From an uncultured Oscillospiraceae bacterium (GTDB taxonomy: Bacteria > Bacillota > Clostridia > Oscillospirales > Oscillospiraceae): a DNA stretch of 64,000 nucleotides. Positions 39,497-48,680 of the stretch are shown here, one piece after another. The position numbers and the translations under genes are program-made. Numbering within the stretch: the first letter of the stretch is position 1; the number at the start of each line of letters is the position of its first letter. A model generated the notes under the pieces. That model was not told the DNA's origin. It ran no database searches and saw only the letters and a program-made list of their open reading frames with translations. Location: assembly GCA_949878425.1 (NCBI GenBank), contig CATLAL010000010.1:1-64000 (forward strand), read 5' to 3'.

Positions 39497-40042
39497 TCAC
39501 TCCTCCTCGGCGCCGTCGGTCTCCAGCACGCCGTAGCCGCCGTTCTTGCGGCGGTAGACGATGCTGACCACGTCCTCCATATTCCGGTACACGAAGAAGT
39601 CGTGGTCCAGCAGGTTCATCTGCAAAATCGCCTCGTCCTCGCTCATGGGCTTGGCCGCCACGTGCTTGGTGCGGACCACCTCGAACTCGGTCTCCTCGCT
39701 GACGTCGAACTCGGCGGGCACGGTGGGGACCAGAGCGTCCTGGCGCAGACGCTTGCTCAGGCGGGTCTTGTTCTTGCGGATCTGGCGGTCAATGGTGGAG
39801 CAGGCCGCGTCAATGGCGCCGCGCATATCGCCGTCTCTGGATTCCTCCTGGGCGCGGAACAGGGTGCTGCCGCTGCTGATGGTAATTTCGACCACACAGC
39901 GGTGGCCCTTTTCCACAGAGAAGGTCACAAGTGCTTTGGCGTCTTCCCGGAAGTAGCGGTCCAGCTTGGAGATCTTCTTCTCGGCATACTCCTTAATGGA
40001 GTCGTTGAGGGACACCTTTTTGCAGGTAAATGTGAACTTCAT
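39497..40042 (-). CDS. hpf: Long-form ribosome hibernation promoting factor
   Basis: A 181-residue protein; start 40042 (MKFTFTCKKVSLNDSIKEYA). The N-terminal domain (1-100) has LDRYFREDAKALVTF and GDMRGAIDAACSTIDRQIRK, binding the decoding site. The C-terminal domain (about 125-180, VVRTKHVAAKPMSEDEAILQ and YRRKNGGYGVLE) mediates 100S dimer formation, so one protein suffices for hibernation, as in most Firmicutes. GGAG lies upstream. Confidence 0.95.
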   Translation of the reverse strand: MKFTFTCKKVSLNDSIKEYAEKKISKLDRYFREDAKALVTFSVEKGHRCVVEITISSGSTLFRAQEESRDGDMRGAIDAACSTIDRQIRKNKTRLSKRLRQDALVPTVPAEFDVSEETEFEVVRTKHVAAKPMSEDEAILQMNLLDHDFFVYRNMEDVVSIVYRRKNGGYGVLETDGAEEE

Positions 40043-40253
40043 AAAATCGCTCCTTTCCTTCTCCCGAGTGGGGTATAGGAGTAGTATACCATTTTTCTCC
40101 AGGCTTGTACAGATCAATTTTCGCAATTTTATAGTCAAGTAAGTTCAAAAGGATCTGTTTGATCCTTTGAACCCAGCGGCGAACCATCGCCGCTGGAGGC
40201 CGCGTGGGCGGCCTTGACTTGTACTTCATAGGGAACAAAGTGCGCTTCGCGCG

Positions 40254-41108
40254 TCAGCGGGCCTCCCCCGCCCCGGTCCGGCCCTCCCCGAAGTTCCGCT
40301 GGAGCCAGGCGTCGCAGTGGGAGACCCAGACGGAGCAGGACACGGAGAGCCGGTGCAGCTGGTCCGGAGCGAACACCGTCCGGTCCGCCAGGGACTGGCC
40401 GTGGACGCCGTGGGGATAGATGTGCAGCTCGTGGGATACGCCCTTAGCCTCCAGGGCCCGGGCCAGCTGGAGGGTATTCTCCACGGGGACCGTGACATCG
40501 TCCGCGGTGTGCCAGAGGAAGACGGGCGGCATCCTGCGGTTCACCCGCTTCTCCAGGGAGGCGGTCTCCACCAGCTCCTCGTACCGCTCCCCCAGCAGGG
40601 CGGCAAAGGAGCTCCCGTGGGCCATGTCCCCTCCTGTCACTACGCTGTAGCAGAGGATCGCGCCGTCCGGGCGGAAGGCGGGGGATTTTTTCTTTAAGGG
40701 CCGGTAGATCTCCGGCTTGTTCCACATGGCGGCCGCGCACCCGGCCAAATGGCCCCCGGCGGAAAAGCCCATGGGAATCACGGCGTGGGGGTCCGCGTGG
40801 TAGCGCTCCCAGTTGGTGCGGACAAAGTCGATGGCCGCCAGAAGCTGCCGCTGGGGGATGGGCCAGCGGGCCGCGGGGGCCACGCTGTAGCGCAAAACGA
40901 AGGCCGCGTAGCCCAGGCCCGCGAAGCGCAGGGCCACCGGCTCCCCCTCCCGGTCGGAGAGGAACTCGTACCCGCCGCCGGGGCAGATGATGAGGGCCGG
41001 GCGGAGCCGGCCGGGCCCCAGCTCGGGGAAGTTATCGGGGGCATAGACGGTCAGCTCCGCCGCCTCCTCCGCCCCCGGGACGGACAGCCGGACAGTTTCG
41101 TAGAGCAT
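40254..41108 (-). CDS. Alpha/beta-hydrolase (acetyl-esterase/BD-FAE-like)
   Basis: A 284-residue hydrolase; start 41108 follows AAAGGAGG. IICPGGGYEFLSDREGEPVA contains the oxyanion GGGY motif, IPMGFSAGGHLAG the nucleophile (G-F-S-A-G), LWHTADDVTVPVENTLQLA the acid, and IYPHGVHGQSL the His. This pattern is typical of carbohydrate deacetylases or short-chain acyl esterases in gut Clostridia. It is on the same strand as the galactose genes but 400 bases away, with family F between. Confidence 0.85.
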   Translation of the reverse strand: MLYETVRLSVPGAEEAAELTVYAPDNFPELGPGRLRPALIICPGGGYEFLSDREGEPVALRFAGLGYAAFVLRYSVAPAARWPIPQRQLLAAIDFVRTNWERYHADPHAVIPMGFSAGGHLAGCAAAMWNKPEIYRPLKKKSPAFRPDGAILCYSVVTGGDMAHGSSFAALLGERYEELVETASLEKRVNRRMPPVFLWHTADDVTVPVENTLQLARALEAKGVSHELHIYPHGVHGQSLADRTVFAPDQLHRLSVSCSVWVSHCDAWLQRNFGEGRTGAGEAR

Positions 41109-41213
41109 GGAAGGGCCTCCTTTCATGCCTTTTCTTCAGGGAAAAAGCATCCGTTGGAACGCCTCCCCCGCCGGAGGGCGGCGTTCTTCTCCAAAATCGT
41201 ATAGGAAACACTG

Positions 41214-41410
41214 TTGGGAACGAGCAGATGTTGGGCTTCGCCCCGTGGGCCGCGCTCTGCGCGGCTTAGGGCTGGGGCGGCCTCTGGCCGCCTAACGCCA
41301 AACCCGCTGCTGGGGGTTCACCCCAGACCCCACCGCCCTTTAAAAAGGGCGGCCCTAAACTTTATTACGTCTCAACTGTGGCAACGATATGTACGTCATA
41401 CGGTTCCTCG
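41214..41410 (+). repeat. Family F GC-rich hairpin repeat, copy 2
   Basis: Begins GGGAACGAGCAGATGTTGGG, contains GGCCGCGCTCTGCGCGGC and GGCGGCCTCTGGCCGCC hairpins, ends GGCCCTAAACTTTATTACG. The following AACTGTGGCAACGATATGTA segment also matches copy 3. Confidence 0.7.
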
Positions 41411-41514
41411 ATTAAAAGCGCAGCATCGTCATCGGGCAGAAACCCAGGAATAGCAGTGGGTTTAGGCTCGCCGGCACCCAACGGGCGCCGAAAGCGGCGC
41501 TTTCAAGAAAAAAA

Positions 41515-42798
41515 TCAGTTCACCAGCAGGGCCGCTCCGGTACTGCGGAAGTTCAGCACGTGGCAGATCCCCCGGCCGGCCATGGCCTCCATCCCCTGGA
41601 CGAAGCCCTCCAGCAGGTCCAGGGGAACAAAGGCCGCCACCGTCCCCGCGAAGCCGCCGCCGTGGACCCGGACCGCGCCCCGGCCCCCCAGCAGCTCCTC
41701 CGCCAGAGCCTGGAGCACCGCCAGGGGCTGGGCGGCGCTGTCCCGGTAGTTGGACGCATTTTGCAGGAACATGAACGAGGAGCGGCCGGACTGGCGGGCC
41801 AGGCGGAAAAACGCCTCCATATCCCCCTCCTCCAGGGCCTGGCACTGAAGGGGGACCCGTCTGTCCTCCTGGAAGAAGTGGTAGGCCCGGAGCACGGCCC
41901 GGTCCCCGCACAGGGAGCGCAGGCGGGGGATGGCCTCCAGGAACGTCTCATAGCGCACATCCCGCAGAAACTGCCTGCCCAGACACCGGGCCACCTCCCC
42001 CATCTCCCGGGGGATGGCGGCGAAATCCTCCACCAGGTCCGCGTGGCTGACCTGGTCGTCCAGCATGCACAGCGCGCAGCCCCGCTGGGCCAGATCCAGG
42101 GGAAAGCGGCGGACTAGGGGGGACTCCGGGTCCCGGATGTCCGCCTCAATGACGCCGCCCACAGCGCAGGAGAGCTGGTCCAGCAGACCGCTGGGCTTGC
42201 CGAAAAAGCAGTTCTCCGCGTAGTGGGCCGCCAGGGCGGTCTGCACCGGCGTCAGGGATCCGGCGCAGTAGAGGTGGTTCATAATGGAGGCCACCAGGAC
42301 CTCGAAGGCGGCGGAGGAGCTGAGCCCCCGGCCCCGCAGCACATTGGTGGTGGTATAGGCGTCAAAGCCGCCGATGGCGCGGCCCATCTGCCGAAACCGG
42401 GCGGCAATCCCCCGGACCAGAGCCGGGGAGCTCCCCGTCTCCGGCGGATGGACGCACAGGTCCCCCAGATCCACCTCCGCCATGCGGTGGTTCCTGGATT
42501 TGACCCGGATCACGCTGGAGCCGTTTGGTACCACACAGGCGATGGTGTCCCGGTTGACGCTGGCGGCCAGTCCCCGGCCGTGCTGGTGGTCCGTGTGGCT
42601 GCCGCCCAGCTCCGCCCGTCCGGGCGCGGAGAACAGCCAGGTGTCCGAATCTCCGTCGCAGGGAAATACGTCCGCGTACTCCGCAACCAGCTCTTGCAGG
42701 CGGCCGCAGGCCTCGGCGGCGTCATCGCCGTAGACCGGCTCCAGCCGCTGCCGCAGCTCCCCCCGCTCCAAAAGCTCCAAAAGGCGTTCCCGTCTCAT
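41515..42798 (-). CDS. galK: Galactokinase-like GHMP kinase
   Basis: A 427-residue GHMP kinase. SAPGRAELGGSHTDHQHGRG is a variant of the galactokinase signature (usually GEHTDYxxG), NVLRGRGLSSSAAFEVLVA the ATP-binding motif, and RVHGGGFAGTVAAFVP the C-terminal GHMP motif. It phosphorylates galactose released by the neighbouring GH36 enzyme, 24 bases upstream in the same operon. The Gly/Ser and His substitutions in the signature are unusual but recur in Clostridial members. No galT or galE is present here. Confidence 0.85.
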   Translation of the reverse strand: MRRERLLELLERGELRQRLEPVYGDDAAEACGRLQELVAEYADVFPCDGDSDTWLFSAPGRAELGGSHTDHQHGRGLAASVNRDTIACVVPNGSSVIRVKSRNHRMAEVDLGDLCVHPPETGSSPALVRGIAARFRQMGRAIGGFDAYTTTNVLRGRGLSSSAAFEVLVASIMNHLYCAGSLTPVQTALAAHYAENCFFGKPSGLLDQLSCAVGGVIEADIRDPESPLVRRFPLDLAQRGCALCMLDDQVSHADLVEDFAAIPREMGEVARCLGRQFLRDVRYETFLEAIPRLRSLCGDRAVLRAYHFFQEDRRVPLQCQALEEGDMEAFFRLARQSGRSSFMFLQNASNYRDSAAQPLAVLQALAEELLGGRGAVRVHGGGFAGTVAAFVPLDLLEGFVQGMEAMAGRGICHVLNFRSTGAALLVN

Positions 42799-42822
42799 GC
42801 GCTCCTCCTCTCCCTCTCCTCG

Positions 42823-45147
42823 TTACCGCTCCCGCTCCAGCACGTAGAGCCGGCTGCCGCAGTCGCCCATCACCCGGGTCTCCCGGTCGTACCCCGTGCC
42901 GGAGAAGCCCTGCCGGAGCCAGGCTCCGGCGCTCATCAGCACATCGCCGGTGGCGGCGAGGTCCTCCTCCTCGCCCGGCAGCTCCACCACCCGGGCCGCC
43001 GCCTCCGCCAGGGAGCCGGACCGCACGCGGATGGGGGAGACCATATTCACAAGGGAGCCAAAGGCGGCCAGCTCCGTGAGCACGGGCCGCACGCTCAGCC
43101 GGTAGGCCGCCGGGGCCTCCAGCCCCCGGGCCATGAGGCGCACCGCCGGGGCGTTGGCCCGGTTCTCCCCCTGGAAGAGGAGGGCCAGGGCCGTCCGGCG
43201 GTCGCCAGAGACGCTCATCATCTGCCAGAGGCCCCCGTCGCCGCCCTGCAGGCGGTAGAGCTGGCCGTATTGCAGGGTGTCCCGGTATTTCTTATAGAAG
43301 GCGATCTGGCCCGCCACCCGGGTCCGCTCCCGGTCCGACAGGGCCCCCAGATCCAGCTCGTAGCCCAGAAGCCCCAGGGCGGCCACCTGGAAGCGGCTGT
43401 CCAGCGGGGCCAGGCGCAGGGTCTGGTGGTTGGGGCTGGCGCTGACGTGGGAGCCCCAGACGCTCTGGGGGTAGCCGAAGCTGGCGTTGTACTGCATCCG
43501 GCAGCGGCACAAAGCGTCGGTGTTGTCCGAGAGCCAGACCTGGGGCATGTAGCAGAGCATCCCCGGGTCCGTGCGGTTGCCGCCGCTGGCGCAGGACTCG
43601 AAGAGAATCCGGGGGAACCGGGCCGTCAGAGCCTCCAGCACCCGGTAGAGCCCCAGAACGTACCGGTGGCGGACCTCCCCCTGGCGCTTTGGCGGCAGGG
43701 CGGCGGAATAGTCGTCGGTGAGGTTCCGGTTCATGTCCCACTTCACATAGGCGGGACGGGCCTCGCCGAACACCTGGGTCAGGGTAATGATGAGGTGGTC
43801 CTGCACCTCCCGCCGGCTCAGGTCCAAAACGTACTGGCACCGGCCCACGGCCTGGCTTTTGCGGCCCAGGATCCAGTCCGGGTGGGCACGAAAGAGGTTG
43901 CTGTCCTCGCTGACCATCTCCGGCTCCACCCACAGGCCAAAGTCCATCCCAAGCTCCCGGATCTTGTCCGAGAGGCCCCGGAGGCCCCCGGGCAGCTTCT
44001 TCTTATTGACCACCGTCCAGTCCCCCAGGGAGCAGGTGTCGCTGTCCCGCTTGCCGAACCAGCCGTCGTCCAGCACGAAGAGCTCCGCCCCCAGGTCCCG
44101 GCCCTGCTTGGCCAGGCGCAGCAGGTCCTTCTGGGTGAAGTTGAAGTAGAACCCCTCCCAGCTGTTGACCAGCACCGGCCTGGGCCGGTCCCGCCACCAG
44201 CCCCGAACCACATGGCGTCGGATGAAGCGGTGGAGGTTGCGGCTCATCTGGGCCAGGCCGTCCCCCCAGGTCATGGCGGCCTCGGGGGAGGTAAAGCTCT
44301 CCCCGCTCTCCAGATGCCAGGCGAAGCCCTGGGGCGCCATACCGTGGAGGATGCGCAGCTTGCCGTAGGGGTTGCCGCTGGCGCAGGCGAAGTGGTCGCC
44401 GCTGTAAAGGAGGTGGAAACCGAAGCAGTCGCCGTGGTCCTCGCCGGCGTCCCGCCGGCGCAGAAGGAAGAAGGGGTTGGCCCGGCTGGAGGAGGTGCCG
44501 GTCCTGCTGCCGCTGACGATGGTCCCGGGGCCGCAGGGGGTCTCCGTGGGCTCGAACTCCCGGGCCCAGGAGCCGTTGAAGGTGGTGAAGAGAAAGTCCT
44601 GGCTGTCCAGGTCCACCTGGCCGCTCATCAGCCGCAGGACCGTCACCGGCCTGTCGCCGCCGTTGATGAGCCGGGCGGAGCGGGTGATGACGTCGCAGTC
44701 CGGGAGGACGGCGTAGGTCAGCTCCAGCCGCAGGCCCGACCGCTTCTCCGCCAGGAGCAGGCGCAGGGCCTCGGCCCCCTCCGCCCCCGGGCAGGCGCTG
44801 GGCAGCCCCTCCAGGGCCGGTTTCTCCTCCAGAAGCTCCGAGCGCTCAAAGCGAAAGTCCGTCAGGGTGTCCCCGTCGGCGGTGCGCACCACGGCGAAGG
44901 GCTCCCGCAGATCCCCCAGCCCGGGGAAGGACGCCTCCAGGGCCATGTCCTCCAGGGCCGTGCCCTCCAGGCCGGCGGCGCTGCCCGGCCAGTGGCGGGT
45001 CTGGGGCACCAGCGCGCCGTAGCCCGCGCTCAGGTCCAGCCGCCTGCCGTAGTACAGGTGCTGCAAAAAGCCCTGCTCCGTCACCTGGAAGCAATAGGCC
45101 GTCCGCTCCGTCTCCAGCAGAAAAAACGATCCGCTCTGTCGTATCAT
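42823..45147 (-). CDS. GH36 alpha-galactosidase
   Basis: A 774-residue cytoplasmic glycoside hydrolase. NSWEGFYFNFTQKDLLRLAK and LFVLDDGWFGKRDSDTCSLG mark the barrel start. YVKWDMNRNLTD has the catalytic Asp nucleophile, and ILFESCASGGNRTDPGMLCY and WLSDNTDALCRCRMQY (acid/base Asp) complete the GH36 pattern. It releases galactose from raffinose-type sugars. No signal peptide, so the substrate must be imported. Start 45147 is chosen because ACAGGAG lies five bases upstream. First gene of the pair with galK. Confidence 0.93.
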   Translation of the reverse strand: MIRQSGSFFLLETERTAYCFQVTEQGFLQHLYYGRRLDLSAGYGALVPQTRHWPGSAAGLEGTALEDMALEASFPGLGDLREPFAVVRTADGDTLTDFRFERSELLEEKPALEGLPSACPGAEGAEALRLLLAEKRSGLRLELTYAVLPDCDVITRSARLINGGDRPVTVLRLMSGQVDLDSQDFLFTTFNGSWAREFEPTETPCGPGTIVSGSRTGTSSSRANPFFLLRRRDAGEDHGDCFGFHLLYSGDHFACASGNPYGKLRILHGMAPQGFAWHLESGESFTSPEAAMTWGDGLAQMSRNLHRFIRRHVVRGWWRDRPRPVLVNSWEGFYFNFTQKDLLRLAKQGRDLGAELFVLDDGWFGKRDSDTCSLGDWTVVNKKKLPGGLRGLSDKIRELGMDFGLWVEPEMVSEDSNLFRAHPDWILGRKSQAVGRCQYVLDLSRREVQDHLIITLTQVFGEARPAYVKWDMNRNLTDDYSAALPPKRQGEVRHRYVLGLYRVLEALTARFPRILFESCASGGNRTDPGMLCYMPQVWLSDNTDALCRCRMQYNASFGYPQSVWGSHVSASPNHQTLRLAPLDSRFQVAALGLLGYELDLGALSDRERTRVAGQIAFYKKYRDTLQYGQLYRLQGGDGGLWQMMSVSGDRRTALALLFQGENRANAPAVRLMARGLEAPAAYRLSVRPVLTELAAFGSLVNMVSPIRVRSGSLAEAAARVVELPGEEEDLAATGDVLMSAGAWLRQGFSGTGYDRETRVMGDCGSRLYVLERER

Positions 45148-45207
45148 AAGCACTCCTGTCCGTAAGGCCGGTCCCCCGGCCTACCAATAGTTTTCCGCGG
45201 CCCGTCC

Positions 45208-45825
45208 CTACTCCCCGATGTGGTGGGCAATGCGCCGCATAATCATGTCCAGGGCCACCAGGTTGTGGCCCCCCTCCAGGACGATAATGTCCGCGAAGCG
45301 CTTGGAGGGCTCCACAAACTGCTCGTGCATGGGCTTGACGGTGGTCAGATACTGCTCCACCACGGACTCAATGTTCCGCCCCCGCTCCTTCACGTCCCGG
45401 AGCACCCGGCGGAGAATGCGCACGTCCGCGTCCGCGTCCACAAAGATCTTGATGTCCATCATGTCCCGCAGCGCCGGGTTTTGAAAGATCAGCAGCCCCT
45501 CCACAATGATAACGGCGGCGGGGCGGATCTCCACGGTCTCCTTGGTGCGGTTGTGCTCCTTGTAGTCGTAGATGGGGCACTGCACCGCCGTGCCGGCGCG
45601 CAGGGCCTCCAGGTGGCGGAGCATGAGGTCCGTCTCAAAGGCGTCCGGATGGTCGTAGTTCTTGCGGCAGCGGACCTCGAAGGGGACGCCGGTGAGGTCG
45701 TTATAGTAGTTGTCGTGGTGGACGACGCCCACCGCGTCGCCGAAGCGCGCCTTGATGTGCCGCGTCAGGGTGGTTTTGCCGCTGTTGGTCCCGCCGGCAA
45801 TCCCGATAAAAATCGTATCTGTCAT
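45208..45825 (-). CDS. udk: Uridine kinase
   Basis: A 205-residue P-loop kinase phosphorylating uridine/cytidine. The start MTDTIFIGIAGGTNSGKTTL includes the Walker A (GGTNSGKTT). VVHHDNYYNDLTG, NYDHPDAFETDLM and YDYKEHNRTKETVEIRPA are characteristic. Start 45825 is preceded by GGGAGGG. It belongs to the same strand as the galactose genes, and UTP supply is linked to UDP-galactose formation, but a direct link is only inference. Confidence 0.94.
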   Translation of the reverse strand: MTDTIFIGIAGGTNSGKTTLTRHIKARFGDAVGVVHHDNYYNDLTGVPFEVRCRKNYDHPDAFETDLMLRHLEALRAGTAVQCPIYDYKEHNRTKETVEIRPAAVIIVEGLLIFQNPALRDMMDIKIFVDADADVRILRRVLRDVKERGRNIESVVEQYLTTVKPMHEQFVEPSKRFADIIVLEGGHNLVALDMIMRRIAHHIGE

Positions 45826-46023
45826 AGCCGTCCCTCCCAAGCCTTTTTCCTTATTATAGAGGGACGCCGCGGGAAAAGCAAGGGAAAAGGGAACAATTTT
45901 TGTCAGCTTCCGTCGAATGAAAAAAAGGCGGTTGACTACCGCTCCAAAACTGGTTATTATGGATATTACCAAGAAAAATCACCAAGGAAAATTCCCAGGA
46001 AAACCCCAAGGAGGACTGTCTGT

Positions 46024-46938
46024 ATGAGCAACCGTGTGTGCCCCCAGTGCGGGGAGGAATATTCCACCACCTATAAGAGCTGTCCCTTCTGCGAGGAGGA
46101 GGAGGCCATCCGCCAGGGAACGCCCCTCCGCCGGCGGGGCGGCAGGCGGGTGGACACCCAGCAGCGCCGGAGCGGCGGCGCCGGCGGCGTGCTGCTGCTG
46201 GTGACCGGCGTCATCATTCTGGGCGTAGCCGCCTTTGTGTTTTTGGGGGACTGGGTGGCGGATACCATGGGCATCCGCAAGGACCCCGCCCCGGCCAGCA
46301 GCCAGGATGGGGATCCCGCCGGAACGGACGGCCCGGACGCGGCGGACGGGGAGACTGACCCTGTCGGGGAGAACCGCCCCGTACAGACGGATCCTCCCCC
46401 GAACCAGGAGGATCCCGCCGCGCCAGACGGCTCCGCTGATCCCCCGGAGCCCCCCGGACCCCTGGCGCTGTCCCAGTCCGCCATTCAGATCGCCTCCGGC
46501 GACACCGCCCGGCTCACCGCCTCCGGCGGAGCCGGGGAGGTCTCCTGGTCCTCCTCCAACGAGCATATCGCCACCGTGGACGGCGGGGCCGTCACCGGGG
46601 TGGCCGGGGGCACGGTGACCATCACAGCCGCCAGCGGGGAGGAGTCCGCCTCCTGCACGGTGACCGTCACCGGGGAGCCCTACGTCAGCGACCTGCGGCT
46701 GAAGCTGAATAAGACGGACTTCACCCTGTCCTCCACGGACCCGGACGTGCAGATGCGGGTCATCAACCGCGACACCAACAAGGACTACGAGGGCCCGGTG
46801 ATCTGGACCAGCAGTGACTCCTCCAAGGCCGCCATCAGCGAGACCGGCCTCGTCACCTGGGTGAGCCGGGGCACCACCACCGTCACCGCCACCGTGGAGG
46901 GACAGGTGCTTGAGTGCATTGTCAGGTGCGCAAGGTAG
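46024..46938 (+). CDS. Zinc-ribbon/Big_2 membrane-anchored surface protein
   Basis: A 304-residue protein. N-terminal zinc ribbon CPQCGEEYSTTYKSCPFCEE, one membrane helix (GGVLLLVTGVIILGVAAFVF, about 55-75), a long Pro/Asp/Gly linker (about 85-150), then a Big_2 (Ig-like) domain (SQSAIQIASGDTARLTASGG ... TVTGEP) and a second partial one to the end. The topology predicts an internal ribbon and external Ig domains. Such proteins are common in Clostridia and usually have no known role. GGAGG precedes the ATG. Confidence 0.8.
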   Translation: MSNRVCPQCGEEYSTTYKSCPFCEEEEAIRQGTPLRRRGGRRVDTQQRRSGGAGGVLLLVTGVIILGVAAFVFLGDWVADTMGIRKDPAPASSQDGDPAGTDGPDAADGETDPVGENRPVQTDPPPNQEDPAAPDGSADPPEPPGPLALSQSAIQIASGDTARLTASGGAGEVSWSSSNEHIATVDGGAVTGVAGGTVTITAASGEESASCTVTVTGEPYVSDLRLKLNKTDFTLSSTDPDVQMRVINRDTNKDYEGPVIWTSSDSSKAAISETGLVTWVSRGTTTVTATVEGQVLECIVRCAR

Positions 46939-46963
46939 GCAGACCCCCGCGGTATGCAGGTAG

Positions 46964-47065
46964 TGCCTATCTGCTCGATAGCACCGGGGGGTTCACCCCC
47001 GGACCCCCGGGGATATTCCGCGCCCCGGGGCGGCGTGAGCCCCGGTGCTAGCGTATAGATAGGCA
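46964..47065. repeat. Large two-part inverted repeat
   Basis: TGCCTATC (46964-46971) pairs with GATAGGCA (47058-47065), and TAGCACCGGGG (46979-46989) with CCCCGGTGCTA (47040-47050); a further C/G-rich hairpin lies in the loop. It could be a single-copy structured RNA or a MITE. Confidence 0.55.
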
Positions 47066-47103
47066 TTTCTTCCAGATGCCCCGCCGGGGACGGCGGGGCC
47101 CAC

Positions 47104-47685
47104 ATGAAAGCGAGGTACGCCACCGTGCTCTACCATGTATCCCCCGCGCCGGGCATCCGGGTCCTGCGCCCCGGCGTGTCCTCCCACGGGAAAGCATATG
47201 TGTACGCTATTGACAACATGACAACCGCCCTCCTCTTCGGCGCGCCCCACGACGACTTTGACCTGATGCTGGATGCGGACGAGGCCGGCAGGCCCGAAAT
47301 CCACGAGTGCTATCCCGACGCCTTCCGGACCGTCTACCAGGGGCGGCGCTGCTCCCTCTACGAGGTGGACGAGACGCCCTTCCGCCGGGGCGTCACCGGC
47401 TGGGAGCCGGAGCTGGTGTGTGAAACAGAGGTCAGCGTGCTCCGGGAGACGCCGGTGGAGGACCTGTACGCCCTGCTCCAGGAGCGGGAGGCCCAGGGAG
47501 AGCTCCTGGTCCTTCGGTACCGGGACGAGCCGGACTACAAGCGGCGGGTAGCGGAGCACGTGGTGGATCGCCTCATCCGCTTTGACCTCCTGGAGCGGTT
47601 CGAGACCGCGGACCCCCGGGGCCAGCGGTACTACGGGGGCATTGTCAGCGCCCTGCGCTCCGTTATGGACGGACACCTCCTGTAA
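47104..47685 (+). CDS. Uncharacterised LYHxSP-type protein
   Basis: A 193-residue soluble protein. The start ATVLYHVSPAPGIRVLRPGV followed by SSHGKAYVYAIDN resembles a widespread uncharacterised family of 160-200 residues whose first third looks like the fold of ADP-ribosyltransferase/RNA 2'-phosphotransferase proteins. That resemblance is by eye only. Further landmarks are YELDxTxF-like LYEVDETPF and a C-terminal helical region (AEHVVDRLIRFDLLERF). The gene sits between a large inverted repeat and a strong hairpin, alone in its unit. Confidence 0.5.
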   Translation: MKARYATVLYHVSPAPGIRVLRPGVSSHGKAYVYAIDNMTTALLFGAPHDDFDLMLDADEAGRPEIHECYPDAFRTVYQGRRCSLYEVDETPFRRGVTGWEPELVCETEVSVLRETPVEDLYALLQEREAQGELLVLRYRDEPDYKRRVAEHVVDRLIRFDLLERFETADPRGQRYYGGIVSALRSVMDGHLL

Positions 47686-47720
47686 GCCCGCTTTAGCGGC
47701 CCCTCCAATGAAACAGATAC

Positions 47721-47761
47721 CGCGGACGCGGCGCAAAACACTGTTTTGCGCCGCGTCCGCG
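47721..47761. terminator. Perfect 19-bp hairpin
   Basis: CGCGGACGCGGCGCAAAAC (47721-47739) and its exact complement (47743-47761), three-base loop, then TCATTTT. It ends the gene at 47104. Confidence 0.75.
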
Positions 47762-47770
47762 TCATTTTGA

Positions 47771-47821
47771 GAAGCTGTGCCAACAGCCAAAGGCGTGTGC
47801 TGGGGCTATTGGTACGGCTTC
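47771..47821 (+). mobile_element. Minimal family D-like element, 51 bp
   Basis: Termini GAAGCTGTGCCAA / TTGGTACGGCTTC with perfect TGA duplication (47768-47770 and 47822-47824). Confidence 0.65.
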
Positions 47822-47842
47822 TGAGGTCTTGGAAGCTGGATA

Positions 47843-48526
47843 CTATCCCCGCTCGTCCCGTATCGCGCGGGCAAAGGGCAGCACAATGGCGTTCAGCGCG
47901 GCCATGGCCTCGCCGTAGTTGAAGTACTCCTGGGCGTTGTTTTCCTGGCAAAGGCGGTCGGAGACGGACTTGAGGGCGGCAAACTTCACCCCGCCCCGCA
48001 GGCAGACCTGGGCAATGGCGCCGCCCTCCATCTCGCAGAGGGTGGGGGAGAAGGTCTCTGCCACCCAGTCCGCCCGCGCCCCCTTGGTCAGGAACACCTC
48101 TCCGGTGGCCACCCGGCCCACCCGGTGGGCCACCCCCTGGGCGGTGAGGATGGCGCTGAGGCGCTCCGTCTCGCTGGTGGGGAAGTCCACCCGGTCCACT
48201 GTGGAGACCAGGCCGATGGGGTCGCCCATGGCGGTGGTGTCCACATCGTGCTGGACAAAGTCCTCTGCCAGCACCACCGTGCCAATGGGCAGGTCCAGGA
48301 AGCTCCCGGCCACGCCGGCGTTGACGATCCAGTCCGGGCGGTACCGGTCAAGGAAGAGCTGGGCGCTCATGGCGGCGTTCACCTTCCCCACGCCGCCCAC
48401 GTAGGCCAGAAGGTCCGGCTCAATCTCGTAGATTTTTACGCCGCTTACCGTCTCCAGCAGCTTGGGCGACGCGGTTTTCAGAATGCTCCTGATCTCGCCC
48501 TCCAGGGCGTAGGCCAGTCCGATCAT
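47843..48526 (-). CDS. mtnN: 5'-methylthioadenosine/S-adenosylhomocysteine nucleosidase
   Basis: A 227-residue PNP/UDP-family phosphorylase. IGLAYALEGEIRSILK, GVGKVNAAMSAQLFLD, WIVNAGVAGSFL, LPIGTVVLAEDFVQHDVD, CEMEGGAIAQVC (purine/ribose site) and FAALKSVSDRL (Asp acid, in the usual K-x-I-S-D position) support it. It cleaves MTA and SAH, recycling methionine and methyl groups. Start 48526 follows GGAGG at ten bases; an ORF extension upstream lacks conservation. Confidence 0.9.
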   Translation of the reverse strand: MIGLAYALEGEIRSILKTASPKLLETVSGVKIYEIEPDLLAYVGGVGKVNAAMSAQLFLDRYRPDWIVNAGVAGSFLDLPIGTVVLAEDFVQHDVDTTAMGDPIGLVSTVDRVDFPTSETERLSAILTAQGVAHRVGRVATGEVFLTKGARADWVAETFSPTLCEMEGGAIAQVCLRGGVKFAALKSVSDRLCQENNAQEYFNYGEAMAALNAIVLPFARAIRDERG

Positions 48527-48620
48527 GGGGGTTGTCCTCCTTATATGTTGATGCTTCATTATACCACAGGTCCTTTTTGTGGTAAAGAAGAAAAGTTTAT
48601 TGATATTCGATAAAAATATA

Positions 48621-48649
48621 TTGACAAACAGAAACTGTGCTGGTATGAT
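48621..48649 (+). promoter_or_regulatory. Promoter of DUF2975-Xre operon
   Basis: TTGACA (48621-48626), exactly 17 bases, TATGAT (48644-48649). Confidence 0.8.
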
Positions 48650-48680
48650 ATGGGCACAATCAACAAGGAGGTACGAGGAT

